Shown here: positions 42,042-53,120 of the stretch, piece by piece
How positions within the stretch are numbered: the first letter of the stretch is position 1
How the letters are laid out: each line of letters opens with the position of its first letter
Origin: Gonatopus flavifemur
Taxonomy: Eukaryota > Arthropoda > Insecta > Hymenoptera > Dryinidae
Assembly (NCBI GenBank): GCA_018340375.1
Contig: JAFFJZ010000025.1
Coordinates: forward strand, 883,501 to 947,500
Direction: 5' to 3'
DNA length: 64,000 bases
Program-made: the position numbers and the translations under genes
Notes under the pieces: model-generated
Database searches by the model: none
What the model saw: the letters and a program-made list of their open reading frames with translations, nothing else
Told to the model about the DNA's origin: nothing

Positions 42042-44128
42042 AGTCGGTGTAAGGAGTCCGGTAACAGATCTAAAGGGAATATTTTTGAACACGTTGTTAT
42101 TGATGAATTTTAAATATTCTTCTCCGACTGTATACTGTTAAGAATGTTCCTCTCATCATTCTGATGAGTTACGAATTTTCAAATAACAGCAATAAACATA
42201 TTATACAGGGTGATTCAAAATTCCCGCACTCTTTTTTGGGAGTAGATTCCTGATGAAATTCTAAAACGATTTGTCCTTTTGCACAATGCTCTCCAACGCA
42301 TAATTTCCGAGATATAATTAATTAAAGTTGACTAATTATGAGGTGGATCCATCGGTCATTCAGGAGCGTCATAACAGAACAAGAGAGGAAGGTGCTTGCA
42401 AAGGGCGCTCATACGATCAGCTGATCGGTATAATCGATACGATTTACCAACATACAAATTGGTAAATTTTCTATGTAGAACGATTGAATTCGTCGACACT
42501 GTGGAAAAATTGATTATTGTCATGAATTCTTATCACGATATGCTGTAGGTTAAAGTTGTAATTTCAGTAATGATTTTTATTACGCAGACAGATGTAAAAT
42601 AGTGTTATTTCGAAGGGATAGGGATTTAAGTGGGAGAAAAAAGTATAACTACTCGTTTTCAATCAGAATTTTCATGTAAAGAAGAGAACGTGAGAATTTT
42701 CATTCATCCGATACCCAATTTGAACGGTTTGATTAGTAAGTTTAACACAAGAGATTGGATTCTGAATCCTGTATTCTGATTGGTCGAAAATCAATGTATG
42801 TTAGATCAATCCTCGGCCGTTTCAGATGATTCTTCTGAAGAATGTGTTTTCGACTTATCCCAACCACAACATTGAACAATGATGAATTTATTCGAATTCA
42901 CCCTTTTCACATCATTCGATGATTATAAAGGGTTTATCGAACGTTAATAACTTACTTCAACTTGCAGAATCCATCAATTTTGACGAAAATACAAGGTGTG
43001 ACATCGTGTACGACCCAATCATTGCACTTGATTGACATTGTAATCACATACGGTTTGTTCAGCTTAAATCAACCATCCGTGATACGAATCAACCAATCAG
43101 GTGACAGCTCGAAACAGTTTCATTTAAAGCACATATGACTTCAAAGGGCATATTGTTATTTCAAATGGAAAAAGGATTGTCTTTGAAGATTAACCAAATC
43201 CGTCCTTTTTAGGACGAATACATTTTCTACACGTAGAAACGCGCTCGAACTTGCACACAATTTGAATTAGATTTCGATTTGAACATGAATGATCTTGAGT
43301 GATCTCAAGTAAGTTATTAACGTTCGATAAACCCTTCATGATCATCGAATGATGCAAAAAGGGTGAATTCGAATAAATTCATCATCGTTCAATGTTGTGG
43401 TTGGGATAAGTCGAAAACACATTCTTCAGAAGAATCATTTGAAACGGCCGAGAATTGATCTAACATACATTGATTCTCGACCAATCAGAATACAGGATTC
43501 GGAATCCAATCTCTTGTGTTAAACTTACCAATCAAACCGTTCAAATTGGGTATCGGATGAATGAAAATTCTCATGTTGTCTTCTTTACATGAAATTGTAA
43601 ACGATTGAACGATTGATAACTGATTGAAAACGAGTAGTTATACTTTCTTCTCCCACCTAAATCCCTATCCCTTCGAAATAACACTATTTTACATCTGTCT
43701 GCGTAATAAAAATCATCACTGAAATTACAACTTTAACCTACAGCATATCGTGATAAGAATTCATGACAATAATCAATTTTTCCATAGTGTCGACGAATTC
43801 AATCGTTCTACATAGAAAATTTACCAATTTGTATGTTGGTAAATCGTATCGATTATACCGATCAGCTGATCGTATGAGCGCCCTCTGCAAGCACCTTCCT
43901 CTCTTGTTCTGTTATGACGCTCCTGAATGACCGATGGATCCACCTCATAATTAGTCAACTTTAATTAATTATATCTCGGAAATTATGCGTCGGAGAGCAT
44001 TGTGCAAAAGGACAAATCGTTTCAGAACTTCATCAGGAATCTACTCCCAAAAAAGAGTGCGGGAATTTTGAATCACCCTGTATAAAGATATTTTCGTTGA
44101 AACTGTTACCGGAGTTCTTACACCGACT
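42042..44128. mobile_element. TIR element (AGTCGGTGTAAG ends) hosting the large palindrome
   Basis: AGTCGGTGTAAGGAGTCCGG at 42042 and its inverse CCGGAGTTCTTACACCGACT at 44109-44128. The CAGGGTG palindrome sits inside, so this small element is the older insertion. Confidence 0.7.
42206..44080. mobile_element. 1.9-kb near-perfect palindrome (CAGGGTG foldback, TATA duplication)
   Basis: Arms of about 760 bp (42206-42962 and 43312-44080) are inverted copies with only scattered mismatches, around a 350-bp loop. Ends are CAGGGTGATTCAAAATTCCC, flanked by TATA at 42202-42205 and 44081-44084, the same termini and duplication as the DD41D transposon. No coding frame. A transcript would fold into long double-stranded RNA. 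Confidence 0.9.
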
Positions 44129-44664
44129 AGACTAGACTTGCAAATTATTCAAATTCAGTATCAGTAATAATTTCTCTGTACCGTCAAACCGGTACCTACG
44201 CGATGCATTAGAAAAGATCAATTAAAGTGACGTGTTTATCCGATTCAATCATCCTTCGGTTGAATATAATAATCTATGAGCCTGTGTGAAAATTGCAGTT
44301 CGGTTGACAGATGTGAGGTTAAATTCATGTGATCAAAAAAGGATGAATTATTTTTGTGAAATGTGTGGTGGTCATTTCTTGAATAATGTGTATCAAAAAA
44401 TCTGTCAGTAAGTGCAAAATGAAATAGTAAATCAGTCATAGCTGTTGTAACATGTCAAAAAATCGTAATTTGTTGATGCAGTGAAAATGAATTTTCTTCA
44501 AACACTTACATCAGTACTTCTAGGGAAAAATTCAGAGATCATATTCATTTTTTAATAAATATGAGTCATGGAGAACTGATTTGATCAAAAATATGTCAAA
44601 AAAATGTTCAAAGTGAATTGCAAAAAACTTGGATTATTCAATTGCAGCTCGACGGATGGTTTTA

Positions 44665-45555
44665 CTTTTCAAATTGAAGAGTACTCTTCATGTTGAAATT
44701 TTCAAATTTGAGGAAAAAGCCTTATTTTCTGAATCGAATTCGTTGTTAGGGTGATGATAAACTTGTGGGAAGAGTTTGAAAGTTAGGTGGAATCTATATT
44801 GATCAGGAAAGTCCAAATCGTGTGGCAGAAGTTAGAAAATCTGTCAACTTAGCTTACGGCACGTGGGTATTCTATCAGCTTTTCTTCACTAAACAAAATC
44901 TAGGCAGGAGGAATGTATCAAAATTCAGTGAAATCAAGTTGGTAGAGAATAAGAGAGGACAGATATATTCATTGAATTTTATTGGTTATTATAAAAATGT
45001 TGATAAATACGTAAAGGCTATGTATGACTCAATTTATCGTCTCTCAATATTTTTGGTCAATGATTTTGTATTGTGTGCATTTTTGTATCTTTTCACTAGT
45101 AGGTTGAGGAAACATGTGTATTGAACCTGTTTCATAAATATAATAACATTCATTTGTAGGAACATGATACAACATTATTGGAACGAAAATATTAAAAGAC
45201 CTTTCTTTACTTATCAACATTTTTATAATAACCAATAAAATTCAATGAATATATCTGTCCTCTCTTACTCTGTACCAACTTGATTTTACTAAATTTTGAT
45301 ACATTTCTCCTGCCTAGATTTGGTTAGTGAAGAAAAGCTGATAGAATACCCATGTGCCGTGAGCTGAGTTGACAAATTTTCTAACGTTTGCCACACGATT
45401 TGGACTTTCCTGATCAATATAGATTCCACCCAACTTTCAAGCTTTTCCTACAAGTTTATCATCACCCTAACAACAAATTCAACTCAGAACATAAGGCTTT
45501 TTTCTCAAATTTGAAAATTTCAACTTCAAGGATAGTCTTCAATTTGAAATTTTCT
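44665..45555. repeat. ~0.9-kb inverted repeat (hairpin)
   Basis: Arms of about 360-390 bp: GGAAAGTCCAAATCGTGTGG (44800) matches inverted CCACACGATTTGGACTTTCC (45392), and ATATATTCATTGAATTTTATTGG matches its inverse near 45230. The loop is about 150 bp. A 100-codon frame on the left arm (44822-45124) is not matched by an open frame in the right arm. Confidence 0.85.
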
Positions 45556-46172
45556 CATGTTTAGAATGACTTTTATACGAATATTGTGAATTTATAAGTC
45601 ATTTTACATCTCAGGCTAGATAATTTACAAAATTATTTTGTACAGAGCGGTTATTTAAAATGATCTGGGAATATTCTTATTCCAAGAATTTATTCTAAAA
45701 CGAAGAATATCTCATGAAGTCACTAAAAATTGGAGGGGGTTAGTCTTATAATAAGAGGATTGGTTTAGAGGAAGAGTGAAGGATAAATTCCTCTCAATCC
45801 TAGAATATCGTTTTTTCGGTGCATGGTTATATCGAAAGTAAAAAATATAACACATCTGTTCGTATGTCGCTGAAGTTTGAATCGTTTCTTGAAACGAATG
45901 AATAATCCGAAAACACGTGAAGAAGTCAATTCGAGAACATGAATAATAATTTCTTCAAAATTTTGCCGTATTAAACCACATATAATGAACAACGTTGGAC
46001 GAGTTTTAAATCAACGTTGGCAAATCAGCATTGACTATCGGCGTTACAACAACATTGTACTGGTTGTTACTTCAACCACGTTACAACGTCGGCAACCAAC
46101 CCTGGTAATCAGTGTTGTACCAGTACTGTTTCGATTGTTATGGTTGGTTGGAAGTCGGCATTGTCTGCATGG

Positions 46173-46872
46173 GAGGACAAGGAAAAGAGGGCAACATAGT
46201 AGGAGATCTCGCGTTAGGGAAAAGGAATGAAAGTGGCGACGTTTAATCGAATTCTATGAAAGTCATAACATGGTTATTATCAACACATTATTCAAAAATC
46301 ATCCAAGAAGAATCTATACTTCGAAAATGCCAGGAGATACAGCAAGATATCAAATTGATCACATATTAGTGAAACGAAGATGTCGAAACCAAGTGAAAAG
46401 CTGTAGAACTTATCCAGGCGCGGATATACATAGTGATCACAATATGTTGCTGATGAAATGTTCTCTGAAATTCAAAGCTCTGAAGAAGAAAAGGAAAATG
46501 CAAAAAAGATGAAATTAGGAGAATCTCAAACAAGAAAACACACAGGAGGCATTCAAAGTTATGTTGGATGGAAAATTGGAAGATCGACAAGAGAAAGACT
46601 TGGAAATAGAGAGTAGATGGACAAATATGAAGGCGAACATAGAACAATGTGCAGATGAAATTTTGGAGAGCAATGGAGTAGAGCTTAAGAAACCATGGAT
46701 AACGGAAGTGATGCTCGATTTAATTAATGCAAGGAAATACCAGAGTAAGAGTAGCGAACAAGACCAGCAGACATACAAGGCACTGAGGATCAAAATAATA
46801 AGAGAATCAAGGAAAGCAAAAGAACAATGGTTAGAAGAAAAATGTCAGGATTTAGAAGTAACATTACATTGA
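46173..46872 (+). pseudogene. RTE endonuclease, right part, and linker
   Basis: ALGKRNESGD(stop-free in a shifted frame), VIINTLFKNHPRRIYTSKMPGD, ARYQIDHILV and SDHNMLLMKCSL complete the endonuclease. A linker follows with SRWTNMKANIEQCADEILE and YKALRIKIIRESRKAKEQW. Frameshifts fall near 46235 and 46512. Confidence 0.85.
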
Positions 46873-47015
46873 GGGGAAATAGATGAGGCATATAGGATTG
46901 TTAAGAGATTTTTTGGACAAATGGAATCTAGAAGCAGTAAGATTGAAAATTCTCTAGGCAGAGAATTGATAAGAATGAAGAAAAAAATAGAACAATGGAT
47001 TAATCATTCAGAATA

Positions 47016-47374
47016 CCCGAGAAAAAGTGAATTAGATCTAATGAGATCTATGTAGATCTCTTGAGATATAGGTAGATCTCTTTAGATATATGTAGATCTT
47101 CACTGTAAAAAGTCCGACTGAAAATGGCTGCATCTTACTTGAAAACTTGACTGAAATTCAGTCTTTTCCATTGTGTCGGCATTTGTTTTCGATACTTACT
47201 TTCAGCCGAAATAGGGCTAGTTTTGGCTGCATCTTGAAATAAGCCGATATTAAGGTTGGAAGTAAGTTTTACTTTTTACTGTGTTGTTTTTCCAGAATTC
47301 AGATTTAAAGAGATCTACTTATATCTCAACAGATCTACATAGATCTCATCAGATCTAATTCACTTTTTCTCGGG
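47016..47374. mobile_element. MITE with CCCGAGAAAAAGTG ends and TA duplication
   Basis: TIRs start CCCGAGAAAAAGTGAATTAG at both ends and continue as AGATCTATGTAGATCTCTTG-like repeats. TA flanks both sides (47014-47015 and 47375-47376). The other RTE copies give the empty site TTCAGAAGATCTG, here TTCAGAATATCTG. Tc1/mariner-type MITE. Confidence 0.9.
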
Positions 47375-47440
47375 TATCTGTATGAGAGAAGCCATAATAT
47401 AGGATTTTCAGAGAGGAAGGAAGATGTCGATGAAGAAGAA

Positions 47441-48660
47441 TTGGGAGATTCAATTTTGAGATCAGAATTCGACAGGCATTCAAGAGAATTGAGAAATAAT
47501 AAAGCGCCAGGAACAGATGACATAAGTGCGGACCTTATCAAAGCCTCGAGTCAAAGAACCTGTGACGCGCTGTTTGGGTTGGTCAGAGATATGTACGAAA
47601 ATGCAGCAGTACCGAAAGATTTAGCACTCAGAACAGTAGTAGAGGAACTTGAGTTGAAAAAGTCTGTTTATATAGGTTTTTTAGATACACAAAAAGCATT
47701 TGATAATGTTGATTGGGAGGGAATGTTCACGATTTTGGAAAAGGTAGGAATTAATTTCAAGGGAAGGAGAATAATATATGAATCATATGAGAATCAAACC
47801 GCAATAATAGAAATAAAGGGTCAAAAAGGAGAAGCGCCAATTAAAACAGGGATGGGACAAGGATGCTCACTATCACCATCGATCTTTAATTTGTATAAAG
47901 AAGAAGCGATGAACGAAGTGGAGGAGCAAGTGTCATTGACATTAAAGATTCAAGGAAAAAATGTAAGCATGTTGAGATTTTTTGGATGACATAGCTATAT
48001 TAGCTACGAGTGGTGCTGGGTTAGAAAATACTCTCAACACTATGAAAACAATATTACTAGAGAACTATTGTATGAATGTAAATAAGGACAAAACAAAATC
48101 CATGATCTGTACAACAGCGAAAACATCAAGAAGAACGAGAATCAAAATAGATGCGGAGACAATTCAGAAACTCAAAGAATTTAAATACCTAGGAAGCATA
48201 ATTACAGAAAACGGTGATAGCGAAAAAGATATAGAAGCAAGAATAGCACGAGGAAAACAGGCTTTCTACCAAAAGAAACAGTCACTATATTCGAAGAATA
48301 TTAGCTTGGCAGTGAGGAAGGAATTTTTGAAGGGTTACGTTTGGAGCACAGCATTATATGGTTGCGAAACTTGGACAATTGGAAAAACGGACCAACGAAG
48401 ACTTGGAGCTTCTGAAATGGGATCTTATAGGAGGATGCTCAGAATAAAGTAGATAGAGAAAGTAATAAAAAATGAAGAAACACCTGAGAAGGTGGATGGA
48501 AAAAGAAGTCTTTTGAGACATGTCGTGAAAAGAAGAAGTAATCTGATAGCACACACATCAAGGCCTGATAGCTTATTGAAAACAATATTGGAAGGAAAAA
48601 TGAATGGTAAAACTCGAAAAGGTAGACCTAGATCAAATTATATGAAGCAGATTATACGAG
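47441..48660 (+). pseudogene. RTE reverse transcriptase, broken
   Basis: RT motifs: NNKAPGTDDISADLIK, GFLDTQKAFDNVDWEGM (motif A), GMGQGCSLSPSIFNL (motif B), then a 1-base shift and LDDIAIL for motif C (other copies have FADD). Next come NVNKDKTKSMIC, KEFKYLGSIITENG and ALYGCETWTI, and after a stop GKTRKGRPRSNYMKQIIRD near the C-terminus. An in-frame deletion after AVPKDL removed the fingers segment that copy A retains (IVAIPKK to ILTKII). Confidence 0.88.
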
Positions 48661-48779
48661 ATTAGGGTTGTCGTAGGTATGTAGAAATCAAGCATCCATT
48701 GGATAATAGACAGGGTTGGAGGATTTTATCAAATCAGCCGTGAGACTGACTACTTCATGATGATGATGACATAATCTGG

Positions 48780-48980
48780 TTTTATCCATCGTTGAGACTT
48801 TATTTTGTTTCAATTTGAAGGTACTGGAACGAAATTTACTTGAGAAAAAGTACCAGTCACAAGAACTTCCAAATTCGTATATTTTTGCCTCTCAATTCGG
48901 AAGGAATTGAACGATTTGTACTCACGGAGAGGTAACAGGCACAAGAACTCGCGAATTCGTTAAGTTATAAAGAATTAAAA
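48780..48980 (+). repeat. Dispersed repeat (partner at 62320-62460)
   Basis: CATCGTTGAGACTTTATTTTG, TTCGGAAGGAATTGAACGAT and CAAGAACTCGCGAATTCGT recur inverted at 62320-62440. No gene. Confidence 0.7.
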
Positions 48981-49276
48981 TGTTTGAACCGGATTTCCTC
49001 GCCATCATTCGAAACGTAGAAACTGGAAAGTTACACTATCGTTCAATTTCCCATGGAAAACATATTTTCTATTAATGGAGTCTCTGTAAGAAGCCCTAGT
49101 AGCACAAAGATGTTTGGAATATCTTATAGATGCCCATAAAACATAGAGCATCCTTCTATAACACCACATGCCAAAAGCTTCGAGTCTTCGTTGGTCCGTT
49201 TTTCCAATTGTCCAAGTTTCGCAACCATATAATGCTGTGCTCCTTCAAGAATTTCTTTCTGACTGCTGAAATCATA

Positions 49277-50096
49277 TTATCTGAGCATAGTGACTGTTTT
49301 TTTTTTGGTGAGAAGTCTGTTTCCCTTGTGCTTTTTTTGCTCTATATCTCTTTCGCTTCTACCGTTTTCTGCAATTATACTTCCTGGATATTTGGAATCT
49401 TTTACTTGCTGAATTGTCCCTGCATCTTTTTTGATTTTCGTTCTCCATGATGTTTTCGCTGGTCTACAGATCATGAATTTTGTTTCGTCCTCATTTATAT
49501 TCATACAATACTTTCCTAGTAATATTGTTTTCATAGTGTTGAGAATACTTTTCAACTTGGCACCACTCGTATCATGGTACCTTGGTAACTTGGTACCGCT
49601 CATATAGCCAGTCATCCGCAAATCTCAATTCCTCTCTTCCTGCACATAATTTTTGTCAGTATTTCCGAGGCATGTGAAGTTAAACTGATCGTTCTGTAGT
49701 TCTCACATTTTTCTGCTCCTTGGTTTTCGGAATGGCGGCAATTTTATTTTTTTGGAAATCCTTCGGTACCTGTCCATTTTCGTACATATCTCTGACCGAC
49801 TCAAACAGTGCGTCACGAGCTTTTTCAATGGAGGGTTTGACGAGGTCCGCACTTATGCCATCTATTCCTGACGCTTTATTATTTTCGAATTCCCTCAAAG
49901 CTCTCACAAATTCTGATCTCAAAATCGAATCTCCCAATTCTTCTTCATCGACATCTTCCTCCCTCTCTAAGAATCCTATATGATCGCTTCCTTCATACAG
50001 ATCTTCTGAATGATTAATCCATTGTTCTATTTCTTCCTCCGTTCGTACCAATTGTCTCCCTAGAGAATTCCTAATCTCACTGATTCCAGATTTCAT
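49277..50096 (-). pseudogene. RTE reverse transcriptase fragment, palm deleted
   Basis: Reads ENNKASGIDGISADLVKPS, YENGQVPKDFQKNKIAAIPK, then ENYRTISL-like sequence broken by a frameshift, then directly the RFADD catalytic pair and ILNTMKTILLGKYCMNINED, KYPGSIIAENG. About 150 residues containing motifs A and B are absent. Confidence 0.85.
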
Positions 50097-50819
50097 TTGT
50101 CCAAAGAATCTCTGAACAATCCTATATATCTCATCTATTTTCCCTCAATGTAACCTTACTTCTACATCCTGACATTTTTCCTCTAACCATTGTTCTCTCG
50201 CCTTCCTTGATTCTCTCATCATTCTATTCCTCAGTGACTTGTAGGTCTGTGGGTCTCGTCCGCTACTCTAATCCTTGTATCCCCTCCTTTCATTAACCCT
50301 CGTCCAGTGGCATAATTTTCCCACGCTAACAAGCCGCAAAGGTACAATTGTACCTTCATGCACTTTATAAAACAATTGGACCTCCAAATGTAATTCCATG
50401 TAATAGATAATATCCAGTATCTATAGGTTGTGTGAGGTACGTGTTATGATATTCCATTCATATTTAAGAGTACCTAAATAACTTTTCTCAATTTAATAAT
50501 AAAGACTCCGCCTGTGAAAAAAGTCCTATATAGTTTTGGTATGTAAATCTTTTTAGTCCGTATGAGTTTTCAGGAATATATATCAGTTCGTATGCGGTTC
50601 CTGCCTTAGAATTAATGGGTTTGTGTGAGGTTCTTACAAGAATTAGCAAATTTCATGAGGAGATCATTAGATTCGATGAGAACAATTTGCAAAGTCTCAC
50701 AGAAACTGATAAAATCAATAGTGGATATGAGATTCCACGCGGTTCCTATCCTAGACATCAGCAAAGCTCATCAGAATTTATAGGACCACTTCAACAAGGT
50801 GTAGAAGTATATTCAATAC

Positions 50820-51051
50820 ACGGAAAAAGGTATGTACTACATTATTCAGTGCTGTCGACAATAGGAAATTCAATGCTCGTTTGCTCTTCGAGGTAGCGTT
50901 CGTACATCGCGTTTCATCGTATATACACCACGTTTCATCGTGCAAGCATATTAATGCATGATCAAATGCGATTGCCACCTTGTAGAGCAAACGCGCACTC
51001 AGTTTCCTGGTCTCAGCAGCACTATCTAACGTAGTGCATACCTTTTTCCGT
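50820..51051. mobile_element. MITE with ACGGAAAAAGGTATG ends inside piggyBac
   Basis: ACGGAAAAAGGTATGTACTAC at 50820 and inverted ACGGAAAAAGGTATGCACTAC at 51051; the match continues for ~70 bp to CGTTTGCTCT. It lies upstream of the transposase start. No clear target duplication. Confidence 0.8.
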
Positions 51052-51125
51052 ATAGCGTTGACCAAGAATTAGAAGGCCTCTAATTTAGTATTATTTCATG
51101 GGGAAAATCTGATCTCTTCATTCGA

Positions 51126-52772
51126 ATGTTCTCATTCATCCGCAGACATACGTCCGAGGGAATACGGAGAATGATTGAAGAATCCGATTCTGAATATGGA
51201 GAAGAACCACATGTTGCATCTGATGATGAGAATTATATACCACGAGTGGATGTTTCATCTGAAGAAGCGGCAGATATTGAACAAGAAATGGTTATAGAGC
51301 CGGAAGATGAATATGACTCAGACGGAAGTGTTGAGGAGGAGTTCATGCCTCAAAGTGAGGTTAACATTTGGATTGCTAAGGATGGAACTGAATGGCGCAG
51401 TAGTCCACTGCCAAGTGGTCAGACAAGATTTTGTAATGTTTCACGACAAAGAGGTGGACCAATAGCAAGTAGCAATGTATATACGGCAAAACAGCTTTTT
51501 GAGTTAATTATGTCTCCAGAGTTGTGTGATATCATATTACGAGAAACAAATTGAAAGTTCAAGAGAGTTTGTGAAACTTATAAAAATCAACTCGTACAAG
51601 AGTTTCCTGATTATTTCAAACGGCCATCATAAAAGACATTCAATCCATTCCCTGTCGATGCATTCTTTGGGATACTGATTACGGCTGGTGTGCACAGAGA
51701 CAATAAAAAAACCTGGACGATATGTGAAAAATTGACGCCCTGCCTTTCATACGCGCAGCTATGTCTCGTGATTGTTTCAAGATGATGCTGAGGTACATCA
51801 GATTTGATAATAAAAATATACGCATAGAACGATTACAAACAGACAAAGCTGCACCAATACGAGACATTTGGGCAATGCTCAATAAGAATTTGGAGAGAGC
51901 CTATAAACCTCATGAATGTATCACTATTGAGGAGCAGTTGTTTCCATTTCAAGGCAGAACCGAATTTACACAATATAAACCTGCTAAATATGGCATAAAG
52001 AATTTTTGGGCTTGTGACGCAATAACTGCTTACCCGTCATAAGGTCAGCTCTACACTGTGAAACCAACAGTTGGGGTTTGACAAATGAATGTTAGAGAAC
52101 GAACATTATTGGATCTGGTTAGCTTGTGCAAAGGCTCTGGGAGAAATGACAAAACTGATAATTTTTTTCCAACGATGGAATTAACTAAGGTATTGAAGTC
52201 ATGGAAGATGACACTAGTTGGTACAGCGAGGGAGAACAAAACGTTCCTGCCAAACAATATGCAGCCTGCCAAAGACAGGCCTATAAAGTCAACTAATTTT
52301 TGATACAATCAGGATGACCCAGTCTTAATATGTGCCAAAAAAGAACAAATCGGTCGTGCTTCTCTCGTCCATGCATATGACAGGAGGAGTGGAAGATATA
52401 CATGCAGCCAAGCCGGAGATAATCAAATATTATAATAAAACACGAGGTGAAGTAGATGTGATGGATAAAATGTTAAGAGAATACTCTGTGAAACGAAGAA
52501 CTCTGCGTTGGACTCTGGCATTCTTTTACGGTAGGATTGACATCACTGGGTTGGCGTCAATAAGAACGTCAGGAGTAGGACCTAAGTCTCAAGTACTTCA
52601 TGGTAGTTGTGGAGCCTCTCCTGTCATTGGTGGTTGTTATGTCTGTCGAAACCTTGAGCAGAAACAACGTAAAACTAGAAAGTCATGCGTGGTTTGCATA
52701 CGACTTGTTTGTGACGAACATTCAGTAATGAAGAACAAATGTATTAGTTGTGAAGATAATGAATGGAGATGA
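51126..52772 (+). pseudogene. piggyBac transposase, several stops and frameshifts
   Basis: An acidic N-terminal region (51126-51554; ESDSEYGEEPH and EEAADIEQEM) leads into the DDE_Tnp_1_7 domain. Pieces in order: PSGQTRFCNVSRQRGGP, DAFFGILITAGVHR, SRDCFKMMLRYIRFDN, then CITIEEQLFPFQGRTEF, where the first catalytic Asp of the family (normally DEQ) is Glu. Further on: YGIKNFWACDAITAYPS, KTDNFFPTMELTKVL (second Asp), LVGTARENKTFLP, KTRGEVDVMDKM (third Asp) and YSVKRRTLRW. The C-terminal Cys-rich finger (CYVCRNLEQ, CVVCIRLVCDEHS, CISC) is intact. At least three frame breaks make it inactive. Confidence 0.92.
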
Positions 52773-53120
52773 ACACAAAGACTTTGCAAAATGCAATTAT
52801 ACAATGTAAATCAACTATCCTTGTTTTTTGAAAATAATATAAAATTTCAATATACAGAAAATGTTTTTGATCTGTTTCTTAGATCATTTTCACTTGAGGT
52901 ACAAATGTACCTATGTCGCTTCTTACGGGTGCAACAACAATATGAGCTCCCGATTCAGAAAGGGGTGGGAATATTTCTCTCAACTTCTTTCCATATCATC
53001 CAGAACAAGAATGTAGAGATGTCAGAAAGTTTGGGGTCGCTACAGTTTCAAGTAATGAAATTATCATAATGATGGAGTGCAGAAGTTACAATTGTACCCA
53101 TTCCGCCTGACAAGGGTTGA

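Larger units (their letters stand above)
41362..46172. mobile_element. 4.8-kb TIR element (CCCATGCAGA ends) nested in RTE copy B
   Basis: It starts CCCATGCAGAAATTGACGA and ends with inverted CCCATGCAGACAATGCCGA. Both subterminal zones (41395-41520 and 45985-46130) are packed with AACGTTG / GCCAAC / CAGTACTGG words. Other RTE copies read GTAGTAGGGCGAGG at the insertion point, and the flanks here show only a doubled AG. The interior has no transposase; it carries a SINE head, nested TIR elements, a 1.9-kb palindrome and a second hairpin. Superfamily unknown. Confidence 0.75.
41180..48771 (+). mobile_element. RTE-type LINE copy B, split by a 4.8-kb insertion
   Basis: The endonuclease begins at 41180-41361, is interrupted by the element 41362-46172, and resumes at 46173 in the same orientation. 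RT follows, then a 3' tail ending in GATGATGATGAC, the usual ATG-repeat end of RTE elements. Without the two insertions (4.8 kb and 359 bp) it is about 2.4 kb long, 5'-truncated. Stops, frameshifts and an RT deletion make it inactive. Confidence 0.88.
50297..53116 (+). mobile_element. piggyBac transposon in RTE copy C
   Basis: Ends CCCTCGTCCAGTGGC and inverted CCCTTGTCAGGCGGA. The left target site TTAA is at 50293-50296, the right one is TTGA at 53117-53120 (one change). Removing the element and one site restores CATTAATTAAATCGAG, as in RTE copy B. Internal TIR-like GGTACAATTGTACC occurs near both ends. Transposase inside is broken. Confidence 0.92.

Noticed and set aside
44822..45124. 100-codon plus-strand frame
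   Set aside because: Lies in one arm of a hairpin; the other arm has stops and no known domain appears.
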